A stretch of 64,000 nucleotides of DNA from Streptomyces sp. Tue6028 (lineage in GTDB: Bacteria; Actinomycetota; Actinomycetes; Streptomycetales; Streptomycetaceae), in the NCBI RefSeq assembly GCF_002300165.1, contig NZ_MLCE01000029.1, positions 137,170-201,169 of the forward strand. Direction: 5' to 3'. A model generated the notes under the pieces. The model made no database searches. It was not told the origin of the DNA and saw nothing but the letters and a program-made list of their open reading frames with translations. The position numbers were made by a program, and so were the translations under genes. Below, piece by piece: positions 39,130 through 47,645 of the stretch; position 1 is the first letter of the stretch; every line of letters begins with the position of its first letter.

Positions 39130-40254
39130 GGGCCTGGACTGCCCGGAACGCGGACCACGCTGTTCCGTCATGCGCTCCGGCTTCACCAGCAGACGCCGGA
39201 CGAACCGCTCCCGCGTGATGGCGAGCCGTATCCCGACGAGGAACGGCGCCGACGCGAACCACCCCCGAAGAGGCCGCGGGACACGAAGCTCGTGGGAGCC
39301 GACGTCGCCCGGATCCTCGACGAGCACTTCGCCGGACCGGCAGCCCTGCCGAGCGCGCTGAGCGACCGCTTCCAGGGCATCCACGTACCGATCCACCACA
39401 ACGAGCACATCGCCGCGGCCGCCAGGGCGGCCGGCGAAGTCCGCGCCCGGCAGGCCGGCCGCTGGCTGGCGCGGCACGGGACCGATACCTGCGCCGTCAC
39501 GGTGGGGCTGGCCCTGCTCTCCGTCGTCGGCACCGTGGACGACATCCCGTTGATCCAGACCGTCGGACTGCTCTCCTGCACCTTCGGCCCGCTCGCGGCG
39601 CGGGCTCTGGAACGCCTGCCCGACGGTGCCGAGGCGCTGATCTGGCTGGCGGAGCGGGTGACCGGCTGGGGGCGGGTCTACGTGGTGGAGGCTCTGTGCC
39701 GACTCGTGGACGCGCATCCGGCCGTCCGGCCCTGGCTGCTGCGCAGAGCGGCCGACGGAGACTTCCTCAACGGCTACTTCGTGGGCCGGGTCGCGCAAGT
39801 GACCCGTCTCCACGAGGTCTTCGCGGCGTCCGGCTGCGACGCGGAACTGGTCGACCACACGACCCGGCTTCTCCACGCGATGACGTACTCCGAAGGCATG
39901 GGCACCTCGCTGCGCCGCTATGCGCACGCGAACACAGTGCTGGAGGCGCACGTTCGTCTGCTCGGGCAGCTCGGGCCGACTGTCGAGCGCTACTTCGCGG
40001 CGGCGACGATCGCCCAGTACCTGACCGAGGAGACTCCCGGCGGGTCCGGGGAGCCCGGCTCCGGGACGCGTCGGGAGCGGATCCGGTCCTCCTACCTCGC
40101 CCTGCTCGACCAGGAGGAATGGTGCGAGACGGCACGGGCGGGTCTCGCCGCCGAGGATGCCCGCCTGGCATTTCTGGCCGTCGCCGTGGCGCCGGAGCTC
40201 GAACTGAGGGCCTTTCGCCGTGGCCGGCCGAGCGAGTCCTCCGTCCGCCGCTGA
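39115..40254 (+). CDS. Unknown protein, helical HEAT-like repeats
   Basis: The 379-residue protein is not recognised. After a charged, Arg-rich first 55 residues it is almost wholly helical, with repeated amphipathic segments (TCAVTVGLALLSVVGTVDD, GRVYVVEALCRLVDAHP, TVERYFAAATIAQYL) that suggest a HEAT- or armadillo-like solenoid. There is no signal peptide, transmembrane span or catalytic motif. The ATG at 39115 lacks a ribosome-binding site; a start further in, near the conserved-looking KLVGADVARILDEHF, is possible. Both ends of the gene lie in copies of the same 33-bp direct repeat. It is flanked by two strong terminators, so it is its own unit. Confidence 0.6.
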   Translation: MRETTGPGLPGTRTTLFRHALRLHQQTPDEPLPRDGEPYPDEERRRREPPPKRPRDTKLVGADVARILDEHFAGPAALPSALSDRFQGIHVPIHHNEHIAAAARAAGEVRARQAGRWLARHGTDTCAVTVGLALLSVVGTVDDIPLIQTVGLLSCTFGPLAARALERLPDGAEALIWLAERVTGWGRVYVVEALCRLVDAHPAVRPWLLRRAADGDFLNGYFVGRVAQVTRLHEVFAASGCDAELVDHTTRLLHAMTYSEGMGTSLRRYAHANTVLEAHVRLLGQLGPTVERYFAAATIAQYLTEETPGGSGEPGSGTRRERIRSSYLALLDQEEWCETARAGLAAEDARLAFLAVAVAPELELRAFRRGRPSESSVRR

Positions 40255-40310
40255 GCGGGACGACCCCTGAAGGGCACGTCCGCCGCTGAGTGGGACGACC
40301 CCTGAAGGGC
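40243..40310 (+). repeat. Tandem 35-bp duplication at the end of the 39115 gene
   Basis: Two copies of a unit that starts GTCCGCCGCTGAG (40243 and 40278) share 33 bases with one C/T difference and a two-base spacer. The first copy contains the stop codon of the upstream gene; the second leads directly into the terminator stem. Confidence 0.85.
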
Positions 40311-40341
40311 GGCACGGCCCGCAGCCGTGCCGCCCTTCAGG
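40301..40341. terminator. Very strong bidirectional hairpin
   Basis: An uninterrupted 18-bp stem (CCTGAAGGGCGGCACGGC with its complement at 40324-40341) with a five-base loop lies between the convergent 39115 and TerD genes. The left arm overlaps the second copy of the 35-bp repeat. Confidence 0.92.
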
Positions 40342-40417
40342 CTTCTCACTGCCCTGGGAGGAGCGCACTTCGGGAAAACCCGGCCCGTAAGGGGCGCGAC
40401 GGCCCCAGGAGGGCGGC

Positions 40418-40951
40418 TCAGGCGTCCTGGGCGCTGCCCATGACCCTGGTGAAGGTCGCCGGGTCCGTGTCGTAGCCGCGGACGCCGGGGTGGAAGGTCC
40501 ACCCGCCCGCGTCGTCGCGCACGAACTCCCCGAGGGTGGCGGCCGTGGACCCGAGGACGTCCGCGAAGTCGCCTTCCGCGAGCACCGTGTAGTTCTCCCG
40601 CATCCGGAAACCGGGGTTCAGCACCCCCACGAAGCTCTTGTGGCCGGCACGCTGCTGTATGAGGACGCCGACCACCACGCGCGCGTAGCGGCTGTTGAGA
40701 CGGTCGAGCTCCAGCGTCATGACCTCGTCCCAGCCGAAGCCCTTGCCGTCCTTGCTGTCCCGGTTCAGATAGATGGTGCCGTCCGGCGACCGGCTGTCGA
40801 AATGCACTACGTACTCGGGTGTTTTGCTCGGCGCGTCCGCCGCGTAGGTCGCCGCGATGATGTCGAGATCGGTCGCGGGCTCACCCACGGGACTCGGATC
40901 CCATTTCACCGCCAGCTCGACCTTGCGGATGCCCTTGTTGAGGCCGTTCAC
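40418..40951 (-). CDS. TerD-family tellurium-resistance/stress protein
   Basis: This TerD/CABP family protein has 177 residues. The fold is seen in VNKGIRK-type start MNGLNKGIRKVELAVKWD, DLDIIAATYAADAP, HFDSRSPDGTIYLNRDSKDG, WDEVMTLELDRLNSRYARVV and VGVLNPGFRMREN. The acidic residues at DLD and DSKDGKGFGWDE fit the calcium-binding sites known for TerD. Roles suggested for the family are metal-oxyanion and stress responses, and differentiation in Streptomyces. The GTG at 40951 has GGGGAG six bases upstream; the longer open frame to 41029 has no such site. It is a single gene here, without other ter genes. Confidence 0.88.
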   Translation of the reverse strand: MNGLNKGIRKVELAVKWDPSPVGEPATDLDIIAATYAADAPSKTPEYVVHFDSRSPDGTIYLNRDSKDGKGFGWDEVMTLELDRLNSRYARVVVGVLIQQRAGHKSFVGVLNPGFRMRENYTVLAEGDFADVLGSTAATLGEFVRDDAGGWTFHPGVRGYDTDPATFTRVMGSAQDA

Positions 40952-41094
40952 CGGATCTCCCCTCCCCGTTCCCCAACTGCTCTTCGGCCCAACTGCCCTG
41001 CCGGCAGTGCCGATTGTCCATCGTGCCACGCGCGCCGGGGCGCTCGCGCGGATGTACTCCGCCGGAGCGTGACCGGCGCCACGCTCCGTGGCCT

Positions 41095-41100
41095 TACGAT
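41095..41100 (+). promoter_or_regulatory. -10 element for the YdbC-like gene
   Basis: TACGAT ends six bases before the GTG at 41107. With no ribosome-binding site between, a leaderless transcript is likely. Confidence 0.5.
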
Positions 41101-41106
41101 GGCGCG

Positions 41107-41712
41107 GTGCTGGTCAAGTGGATTCGCTGCACCGTGGTCGACCGCCGCGGTTTCGAACGGGGGCAGCGAAAGTGGGCGGGGCTTCTGGGGGAGCCGGGTT
41201 TCCGGGGACAGGGTGGCGGATGGAGCACGGGCCGGTCCGGCGTCGCGCACATCTTCGCCTTCTGGGAGAGCCGTGCCTTTTACGACTCCTTCATGGCCCG
41301 CTCCCACGACCGGCTCGCCGCCGCCCAGTCGGGCACCTTCAAGGACTCCCAGGTCAAGCTGTTCGATCACCGCTTCGACGTGAAGACCGGCTTCGAGCCG
41401 CGCTTCAGCGACGCCGATCTGGTGCGGGTCGCGCACTGCCGGGTCCACGAGGAACGGGCCGAGCACTTCGCACTGATGCAGGAGAAGGTCTGGAATCCCG
41501 CGATGGCGGGCTCGCCCGGCATGGTGCGGGGCCTTTTCGGCGAGGCGCCGGGCAGCGAGTTCCTGGTCCTGTCGATGTGGCAGTCCGCCGCGGAGCACGG
41601 CAAGTACCGCGCGGAGCGGGTGGAACGGCTCGCGCTGCGCGCCCAGATCGAGGCCGACGTCGCGGCTCTCGCGGGCGACATCGTGCAGTTGGAGCCCGCC
41701 TGGACGGTCTGA
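41107..41712 (+). CDS. YdbC-family (DUF4937) protein
   Basis: The 201-residue soluble protein reads MLVKWIRCTVVDRRGFERGQRKWAGL, then WSTGRSGVAHIFAFWESRAFYDSFM. A second half of similar design follows (VRVAHCRVHEERAEHFALMQEKVW ... FLVLSMWQSAAEHGKYRAERV), so it looks like two ferredoxin-like (ABM/EthD-type) modules. These folds often bind small hydrophobic molecules or act as mild oxygenases, but the function is not known. The GTG at 41107 is chosen because it begins the conserved part and lies six bases after TACGAT. It is divergent from TerD across 155 bp. Confidence 0.75.
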   Translation: MLVKWIRCTVVDRRGFERGQRKWAGLLGEPGFRGQGGGWSTGRSGVAHIFAFWESRAFYDSFMARSHDRLAAAQSGTFKDSQVKLFDHRFDVKTGFEPRFSDADLVRVAHCRVHEERAEHFALMQEKVWNPAMAGSPGMVRGLFGEAPGSEFLVLSMWQSAAEHGKYRAERVERLALRAQIEADVAALAGDIVQLEPAWTV

Positions 41713-41804
41713 GAAGGCTCCCGGACGTCGTCATCGCGTGGGGAAGCTGTGTGACCTACGCCGTATGGAGCCCGTACGGCTGCTCGATCCGCGGTGACAC
41801 GATC

Positions 41805-41810
41805 TAGGGT
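41805..41810 (+). promoter_or_regulatory. -10 element for the histidine phosphatase gene
   Basis: TAGGGT ends six bases before the ATG at 41817 and no ribosome-binding site is present, again a leaderless layout. Confidence 0.5.
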
Positions 41811-41816
41811 TTTGGC

Positions 41817-42476
41817 ATGGCACGACCACGGCGCATCGTTCTGGTCCGGCACGGCGAGTCGGTGGGCAATGCCGATGACACCGTGTACGAACGCGAACCC
41901 GACCACGCCCTGCCGCTCACCGAGAAGGGCTGGCAGCAGGCGGAGGAGACGGGCAAGAAACTCCGGGAGCTGTTCGGGCAGGAGCGCGTAAGCGTTTACG
42001 TGTCGCCGTACCGTCGTACGCACGAGACGTTCCGCGCCTTCCACCTCGACCCCGCGCTCGTCCGGGTGCGCGAGGAGCCGCGGCTGCGCGAGCAGGACTG
42101 GGGCAACTGGCAGGACCGCGACGACGTCCGCCTGCAGAAGGCGTACCGCGACGCCTACGGGCACTTCTTCTACCGTTTCGCGCAGGGCGAGTCCGGTGCC
42201 GACGTGTACGACAGGGTCGGCGGCTTCCTGGAGAGCCTCTACCGGAGCTTCGAGGCTCCCGACCACCCGCCCAACGTGCTCATCGTGACCCACGGCCTGG
42301 CCATGCGGCTGTTCTGCATGCGCTGGTTCCACTGGACGGTGGCGGAATTCGAGTCGCTGTCCAATCCGGGGAACGGGGAGACACGCATGCTCGTTCTGGG
42401 AGACGACGGCAAGTACACGCTTGACCGACCTTTCGAGCGGTGGCGTGACCCTGAGTCGTACGGAGCCACCGGATAG
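41817..42476 (+). CDS. Histidine phosphatase-family protein
   Basis: This phosphoglycerate-mutase-like phosphatase has 219 residues. The phospho-accepting His12 is in VLVRHGES; SPYRRTHETF supplies the second arginine; REQDWGNWQ gives the acid loop, and VTHGLAMRLF the second histidine. These enzymes remove phosphate from small molecules or proteins through a phospho-histidine; the substrate is unknown. It is followed after 12 bases by the ADP-ribosylglycohydrolase gene, so the two may be co-transcribed. However, the second gene has its own -10-like TAGAGT. Confidence 0.85.
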   Translation: MARPRRIVLVRHGESVGNADDTVYEREPDHALPLTEKGWQQAEETGKKLRELFGQERVSVYVSPYRRTHETFRAFHLDPALVRVREEPRLREQDWGNWQDRDDVRLQKAYRDAYGHFFYRFAQGESGADVYDRVGGFLESLYRSFEAPDHPPNVLIVTHGLAMRLFCMRWFHWTVAEFESLSNPGNGETRMLVLGDDGKYTLDRPFERWRDPESYGATG

Positions 42477-42488
42477 AGTGGCAGGGCG

Positions 42489-43418
42489 ATGATCGCTGAC
42501 TCCTCGACCGAAGGGCGCCTCGGCCGCGCCCTGGCCAGCCTGCGCGGACTCGCCGTGGGAGACGCGCTGGGCTCGCAGTTCTTCGTGCCCGCGAACTACC
42601 CGCTGCTCAAGCGCCGTGAGCTGCCGCCCCACCAGTGGCAGTGGACCGACGACACGGAGATGGCCTGCTCCGTGGTGAGCGTGCTCGCCGCGCACCGCCG
42701 TATCGACCAGGACGAACTGGCCCGCTCGTTCGCCGAGCACCACGACTTCGACCGCGGCTACGGCCCCGCGGTCAACCGGCTGCTGCGACAGGTCCGGGAG
42801 GGCGGCGACTGGCGTGAGCTGGCGTCCGCCCTGTTCAAGGGCCAGGGCTCCTGGGGGAACGGCGCCGCGATGCGCATCGCGCCCCTCGGCGCCTGGTACG
42901 CGGACGACCCGGAGCAGGCCACCCACCAGGCGGAGATCTCGGCTTACCCGACGCACCAGCACCGCGAGGCCGTGGTCGGCGCCATGGCCGTCGCCGCGGC
43001 CGCCGCACTGGTCGCCGACCCGACGGGACCCCCGAGCCCCGAGGCCCTGCTCGACGGCGTCGTCGCGCTCGTCCCGCGCAGCGCGGTCGGCGCCGGTCTG
43101 CGACGAGCCCGGGACATGCTCGACTACGGGGACGCCGGGACCGTGGCGGCCGTCCTGGGCTGCGGCCGGCGCACGTCGGCGCACGACACCGTGCCGTTCG
43201 CGCTGTGGTCGGCCGCCCGGTCCCTGGGCGACTACGAGCAGGCGTTCTGGGGCACCGCCCAGGTGGGCGGCGACGTGGACACCACGTGCGCCATCGTCGG
43301 CGGCGTGATCGCCTCCGGGCAGGCGGGCGCGCCCCCCGCGACCTGGGTGGAGGGCACGGAGTCCCTGCCGGACTGGGTGCCGGGGGCCGCGTACGGGGCC
43401 GCGGCGGGCGGCGCGTAG
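42489..43418 (+). CDS. ADP-ribosylglycohydrolase-family protein
   Basis: The protein has 309 residues. It has the two metal-binding motifs of the DraG/ARH family: WTDDTEM at 52-58, and VGGDVDTTCAIVGG with Asp262 and Asp264. GLAVGDALGSQF near the N-terminus and the GNGAAMRIAPLG loop are also typical. These enzymes remove ADP-ribose from arginine, other residues or small molecules, using two magnesium ions. A DraT-type transferase is not in the window, so the target is unknown. The ATG at 42489 lies nine bases after TAGAGT. The C-terminus is Ala/Gly-rich. Confidence 0.88.
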   Translation: MIADSSTEGRLGRALASLRGLAVGDALGSQFFVPANYPLLKRRELPPHQWQWTDDTEMACSVVSVLAAHRRIDQDELARSFAEHHDFDRGYGPAVNRLLRQVREGGDWRELASALFKGQGSWGNGAAMRIAPLGAWYADDPEQATHQAEISAYPTHQHREAVVGAMAVAAAAALVADPTGPPSPEALLDGVVALVPRSAVGAGLRRARDMLDYGDAGTVAAVLGCGRRTSAHDTVPFALWSAARSLGDYEQAFWGTAQVGGDVDTTCAIVGGVIASGQAGAPPATWVEGTESLPDWVPGAAYGAAAGGA

Positions 43419-43813
43419 GTCCGTCAGCGGGGCGTTTCCGGTGCCGGCACCATTGGCCAGGGCCAGGGCCAGGGCCAGGGCCAGGGCCAGGGCCAGGGCC
43501 AGAGCTGTGGTGCCGTCCGGCGCGGTGCCCGGGGTTGCTGAGCGGGTCGCTGCGGAGCCACGGGGTACCGCTGGGGCTTGCGGAGTTGCGGAGTCACCGG
43601 GGCCGTGCCGTGGCGTCACCGGGCGCCGACCGTATCTGTCACAGGCTTGCTACAGCCACGTCGCCGCACCGACGGGCGCCTTGCCCGTGGATACCCTGTC
43701 CGCCACGCGGCCCGTTGATCATCGCGGGCGAGCGCCGAATCAAGACACCGGTCGTCAGCCTCCGCCGTAACGGCGTGCCGTGGGCTGTCCGCTGCCGGTT
43801 GGGAGGGGGTCCC
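43419..43813 (+). other. Intergenic region with a hexamer array
   Basis: No gene is seen here. An array of GGCCAG hexamers lies at 43455-43502. The rest has no strong hairpin or recognisable operator; the sequence near 43620-43740 is slightly less GC-rich and may hold the promoter of the next gene. Confidence 0.5.
43455..43502. repeat. Eight tandem GGCCAG hexamers
   Basis: Eight perfect copies of GGCCAG lie 37 bp after the ADP-ribosylglycohydrolase stop. Copy number of such an array is likely to vary between isolates. Confidence 0.95.
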
Positions 43814-45586
43814 GTGTCCGACATACCGTCCACGCCCGAGCCGATGGAGCAGGGGCCGCCGAAGCCGGGAGCGCCGGAGGCGAAGGAAGCGAGGGAGGCA
43901 GAGGACGTCAGGGATCGGGCGGCGTCGACGGAGCCTCCCGTGACCACGGCGAAGGCCACCGGTCCAGACGACCCTTCCGACCGTGAGGACACGGGCTCGG
44001 ACGCGGACGACGGCGACGGCGAAGGCGGGGACGACTACGGGGAAGGCGACGGGAGGGGAGCCGCGGGCGGGGGCGCCGACTGGGCCGTGCCGCCGTCGCC
44101 CACTCCCTGGACGGCCGACCTTCAGGTGAGGGAGCCCGCCCCCGTGCGTACGGCCACGCTGTGGGCCACGCTGGCCACCGGGCTGCTCAGCATGCTCCTG
44201 CTAGGCGACGGTCTGGCGGTCAATCTCCTGCTGGTCGCCGTCCCGGCCGCTGTCGCCGCCTACTTCGCCGCCCAGGCGGCGGGACGACGTATGCGCGCCT
44301 GGACGGTGGTCTGGGCGGTCGGCGGCATCGGGCTGCTCGTTGTTCCGGCCCTCCGTGACGCGGACTGGCCCTCGTTCCTCGCCGTCGTGAGCGCGATCGC
44401 GCTGGGCTCGCTCGCCCTGCACGGCGGCCGTACCTGGCCCGCCGTCCTGCTGGGCCCCATCGGCATGTTCAACTCCCTGGTCACCGGTCCGGCCTGGGGC
44501 TGGCGCGGAGTGCGTGAACGGTTCGGCGGGCGTCGCCGCAGTGTGGGTGCGGTGCTGCGCGCGCTCGTGGTCACCGCGGTCCTGCTGCTGGTCTTCGGGG
44601 CCCTCTTCGCGGGGGCCGACGCGGCCTTCGCCAATCTGCTGGGCGACCTCATGCCCGACGCGTCCGTCTCCGGCGGCCCGTGGCACCTGGTGCTCCTCGC
44701 CTTCGGTGTGGTCGGCGCGCTCGCGGCGGCCCACACGGCGGCCGCACCCGTCCAGTGGGACCGGGTCCAGGTGCCCGCCGGTCGCCCCCGCGGCCGCGTC
44801 GAGTGGGCCCTCCCGCTGGTTGTGCTCACGGCGCTCTTCGCCGCCTTCAACGCAGTGCAGCTCGCCGTGCTCTTCGGAGGCTACGAGGCCGTCCTGAAGA
44901 AGACCGGTCAGACGTACTCCGAGTACGCACGTCAGGGGTTCTGGCAGCTGCTGCTGGTCACCCTCCTGACCCTGCTCGTCGTGGTCTTCGCGCTCCGCTG
45001 GGCACCCCGCGGCGACGCCCGCGACTGGACCCTCGTGCGGGGCGTGCTGGGAACCCTGTGCGCCCTGGCGATCGTGGTCGTGGCCTCGGCGGTGCGGCGC
45101 ATGGACATGTACGTGGAGGCCTACGGCCTGACGCGGCTGCGGGTCTCCGTGCTGGCCGTGGAGGTGTGGCTCGGCGTCGTCATCGTGCTCATCATGGCGG
45201 CCGGCGTGTGGGGCGCCCGATGGCTGCCGCGCGCGGTCGCGGCCAGTGCGGCCGTGGGAGTGCTGGCCTTCGGGCTCATGTCGCCGGACGGTCTGATCGC
45301 CGAGCGCAATGTCCAGCGTTACGAGGAGACGGGCAAGTTCGACCTCGACTACGCGGGAAGCCTGTCCGCCGACGCCGTACCGGCGCTCGACAAGCTGAAG
45401 GAGCCCCTGCGTTCGTGCGCGCTGCGACCGATCGCGAACGACCTGGGCGAGAGCGACGACCCCTGGTACGCGACCAGTTGGGGCGAGGCCCGCGCCCGGG
45501 ACATCCTGCGTGACCGGCCGCCGGCGACGGACGTGGACTGGTCCGCGTGCCGCCGGGTGAGCGACGACGTCATGTACCTGCGCTGA
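43814..45586 (+). CDS. DUF4153/DUF4173-type multi-spanning membrane protein
   Basis: The protein has 590 residues. A long acidic cytoplasmic N-terminus (about 1-105, with Asp/Gly-rich repeats such as DGDGEGGDDYGEGDG) is followed by about ten to twelve hydrophobic segments, and a final soluble domain of about 90 residues containing three Cys-free stretches and RSCALRPIANDL and DWSACRRVSDDVMYLR. The membrane part fits the DUF4173 pattern (FGGYEAVLKKTGQTYSEYARQG is characteristic). The function is unknown. The GTG at 43814 has GGGAGGGGG six bases upstream. It stands alone and ends at a terminator shared with the convergent MFS gene. Confidence 0.8.
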   Translation: MSDIPSTPEPMEQGPPKPGAPEAKEAREAEDVRDRAASTEPPVTTAKATGPDDPSDREDTGSDADDGDGEGGDDYGEGDGRGAAGGGADWAVPPSPTPWTADLQVREPAPVRTATLWATLATGLLSMLLLGDGLAVNLLLVAVPAAVAAYFAAQAAGRRMRAWTVVWAVGGIGLLVVPALRDADWPSFLAVVSAIALGSLALHGGRTWPAVLLGPIGMFNSLVTGPAWGWRGVRERFGGRRRSVGAVLRALVVTAVLLLVFGALFAGADAAFANLLGDLMPDASVSGGPWHLVLLAFGVVGALAAAHTAAAPVQWDRVQVPAGRPRGRVEWALPLVVLTALFAAFNAVQLAVLFGGYEAVLKKTGQTYSEYARQGFWQLLLVTLLTLLVVVFALRWAPRGDARDWTLVRGVLGTLCALAIVVVASAVRRMDMYVEAYGLTRLRVSVLAVEVWLGVVIVLIMAAGVWGARWLPRAVAASAAVGVLAFGLMSPDGLIAERNVQRYEETGKFDLDYAGSLSADAVPALDKLKEPLRSCALRPIANDLGESDDPWYATSWGEARARDILRDRPPATDVDWSACRRVSDDVMYLR

Positions 45587-45807
45587 GAGGGGCTGGGTCC
45601 CGCAAGGCGGAGAAGGCCAGGAGGGCCGGCCGGGCGGAAGGGTTCAGGGCGGCCTCAGGCAGGGGCGCCCAGGAGGCGTGAAGTTCGCCGAAGGCGTCGT
45701 ACCGGATGCGGGCCCCAGACGTCGTACGTGATGGAGGGCGTCGACGCGCCCGCTGAGGGCCGACGACGTACCGGATGGGCGCCGGAGGTGTCGTATCCGA
45801 GGTACGC
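45587..45807. other. Intergenic stretch with CGTACCGGATG direct repeats
   Basis: CGTACCGGATG occurs twice (near 45699 and 45767) and GTCGTAC-type motifs recur. No gene is seen. The function is unknown. Confidence 0.4.
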
Positions 45808-45842
45808 CCGCGGCCTCCGGTGACATGCACCGGAGGCCGCGG
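45808..45842. terminator. Bidirectional hairpin between the DUF4173 and MFS genes
   Basis: A perfect 15-bp stem (CCGCGGCCTCCGGTG with its complement at 45828-45842) with a five-base loop (ACATG) lies between the convergent stops at 45586 and 45926. Confidence 0.9.
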
Positions 45843-45925
45843 TTCGCCGTTCGTCCGGCGGACGGCCGGGCCGGAGTCCTCGCTGTCGGACCCCCGGGAC
45901 CCGGCCCGGCCTCCGCGGCCCCTCG

Positions 45926-47473
45926 TCAGCCCGCGACCGGTCCTGCCGAACCGGAAAGGGCCTCCAGGTCGCTCTTGCGGACCCTGATCACCAGCGCCGC
46001 GGTGATCAGCGCCAGCAGGGCCATCGCGGCTGCCGGGATGAAGGCGGTCGAGATGCCCTGGGCGAGCACCTCGTGGCCCCAGGGCGCGGGCAGCTGATGG
46101 GTCTTGGCGAACTCCGCCTTCTGCTCGGCCGAGCCGTCCGTCAGGAACTTCGGCATCTGCTTCTCCGCCTCGTCACGGCTGGCCGAGCCGAAGACCGTGG
46201 TGAGGATGGAGAGACCCAGCGAACCGCCGACCTGCTGGGTGACGTTGAGCAGACCCGATGCGGCGCCCGCCTCGTGCTGGGCGACACCCGAGACCGCGGT
46301 GACCGTCAGCGTCACGAAGTTCAGGCCCATGCCGAAGCCGAACAGCAGCATCGGGCCGAGCACCCCGCCGACGTACGAGTTGTCCGAGCTGATGAAGGTC
46401 AGCCACAGGAGCCCGAGTGCGACGAGCGACGAGCCGACGACCATGAACGGCTTGGGGCCGAGCACCGGCAGGAACCGCTGCGACAGACCCGCGCCGACCG
46501 CGATCGCGACCGTGACCGGCAGGAACGCCACACCGGCGGAGATCGGGCTGTAGCCGAGCACGTTCTGCACGAACAGCACGATGTAGAAGAACATGCCGAA
46601 CATCGCCGCGGCCAGGCTCAGCATGATCAGATACGTGCCCGACCGGTTGCGGTCGGCGAACATCTTCAGCGGGGTGATGGGTTCCTTCGCGCGCGTCTCG
46701 ACGATCACGAAGGCCACCAGCAGCACCACGGCCGCGCCGAACGACCCGATGGTGAGGCTGTCCCGCCAGCCCTCCTCCGCGGCGCGGATGAAGCCGTACA
46801 CCAGGGACGCCATGCCCGCCGTCGAGGTGAGGGCACCCGCGATGTCGAAGCGTCCGGGGTGGCGTTCGGACTCGCTGATGTACATCGGTGCGAGCACCGC
46901 GATCAGAACACCGATGGGCACGTTGACGAAGAGGACCCAGCGCCAGTCGAGCCACTCGGTGAGCATGCCGCCGGCCAGCAGACCGACGGCGCCGCCGCCG
47001 GCCGAGACCGTGGCGAAGACGGCGAACGCCCGGTTCCGCTCCGGGCCCTCGGGGAACGTGGTGGTGATGAGCGCCAGCGAGGTCGGTGACGCGATCGCGC
47101 CACCGACGCCCTGCAGGGCACGGGCGGCCAGCAACTGCCAAGGTTCCTGGGCGAGTCCACCGAGCAGCGAGGCGAAGGTGAACAGCAGGATGCCGGTCAT
47201 GAAGACCCGGCGCCTGCCGAGGATGTCACCGGCGCGGGCGCCGAGAAGCAGCAGGCCACCGAACGTGAGGGTGTACGAGCTGATCACCCATGTCAGATCG
47301 GTCGTGCTGAAGTTGAGCGCGTCTTGAATGTGCGGGAGCGCGATGTTCACAATCGTCGCGTCGAGTACCACCATGAGTTGGCAGGCCGCGATGACGGTGA
47401 GCGCGATACCGGGGTGCCCCTCCCGGCGGGCCGCTCCTGGCTTTGATTCCTGTATCAACTGAGAGGTTGTCAC
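45926..47473 (-). CDS. DHA2-family MFS drug exporter
   Basis: The 515-residue proton-driven exporter has 14 predicted membrane spans. It shows motif D1 (ATIVNIALPHIQ), motif A (GARAGDILGRRRVF), motif B (ARALQGVGGAIASP) and motif C of antiporters (GGAVGLLAGGMLTEWLDWRW). Such proteins expel drugs, dyes or antibiotics. The GTG at 47473 has GGGGGA six bases upstream. Two identical-arm palindromes lie between it and the divergent TetR gene, so the repressor should control export in response to a ligand. The substrate is not predictable. Confidence 0.92.
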   Translation of the reverse strand: MTTSQLIQESKPGAARREGHPGIALTVIAACQLMVVLDATIVNIALPHIQDALNFSTTDLTWVISSYTLTFGGLLLLGARAGDILGRRRVFMTGILLFTFASLLGGLAQEPWQLLAARALQGVGGAIASPTSLALITTTFPEGPERNRAFAVFATVSAGGGAVGLLAGGMLTEWLDWRWVLFVNVPIGVLIAVLAPMYISESERHPGRFDIAGALTSTAGMASLVYGFIRAAEEGWRDSLTIGSFGAAVVLLVAFVIVETRAKEPITPLKMFADRNRSGTYLIMLSLAAAMFGMFFYIVLFVQNVLGYSPISAGVAFLPVTVAIAVGAGLSQRFLPVLGPKPFMVVGSSLVALGLLWLTFISSDNSYVGGVLGPMLLFGFGMGLNFVTLTVTAVSGVAQHEAGAASGLLNVTQQVGGSLGLSILTTVFGSASRDEAEKQMPKFLTDGSAEQKAEFAKTHQLPAPWGHEVLAQGISTAFIPAAAMALLALITAALVIRVRKSDLEALSGSAGPVAG

Positions 47474-47496
47474 TATGGGTCCCCCACAAGTGCGTT

Positions 47497-47516
47497 AGTG
47501 AACGCTCGCGTTCACT
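47497..47516. promoter_or_regulatory. TetR operator 1
   Basis: AGTGAACGCTCGCGTTCACT is a palindrome with perfect 9-bp arms around TC. It starts 24 bp upstream of the MFS start, close enough to block its promoter. A TTGACG (minus strand, 47526-47521) could be the -35, which would put the -10 inside this operator. Confidence 0.85.
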
Positions 47517-47544
47517 GTCGCGTCAACGGTAGTGAGTCCCCGAC

Positions 47545-47564
47545 AGTGAACGCAAGCGTTCACT
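47545..47564. promoter_or_regulatory. TetR operator 2
   Basis: AGTGAACGCAAGCGTTCACT has the same 9-bp arms as operator 1 and differs only in the two central bases. The centres are 48 bp apart. It starts 101 bp before the TetR gene, so repressor bound here can act on both genes. Confidence 0.85.
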
Positions 47565-47645
47565 GAAGTCGCTGCCACGTGGCGTCAACTCGACCGCTCA
47601 AACCCCCCGAAAACCCGCTCCCCCCTGCACAACGGAGACAGTCAG

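Noticed and set aside
35954..39262. 1102-residue minus-strand open frame opposite nrdR-nrdJ
   Set aside because: It is the mirror of nrdJ codons in high-GC DNA; it has no start signal, no domain, and nrdJ is certain.
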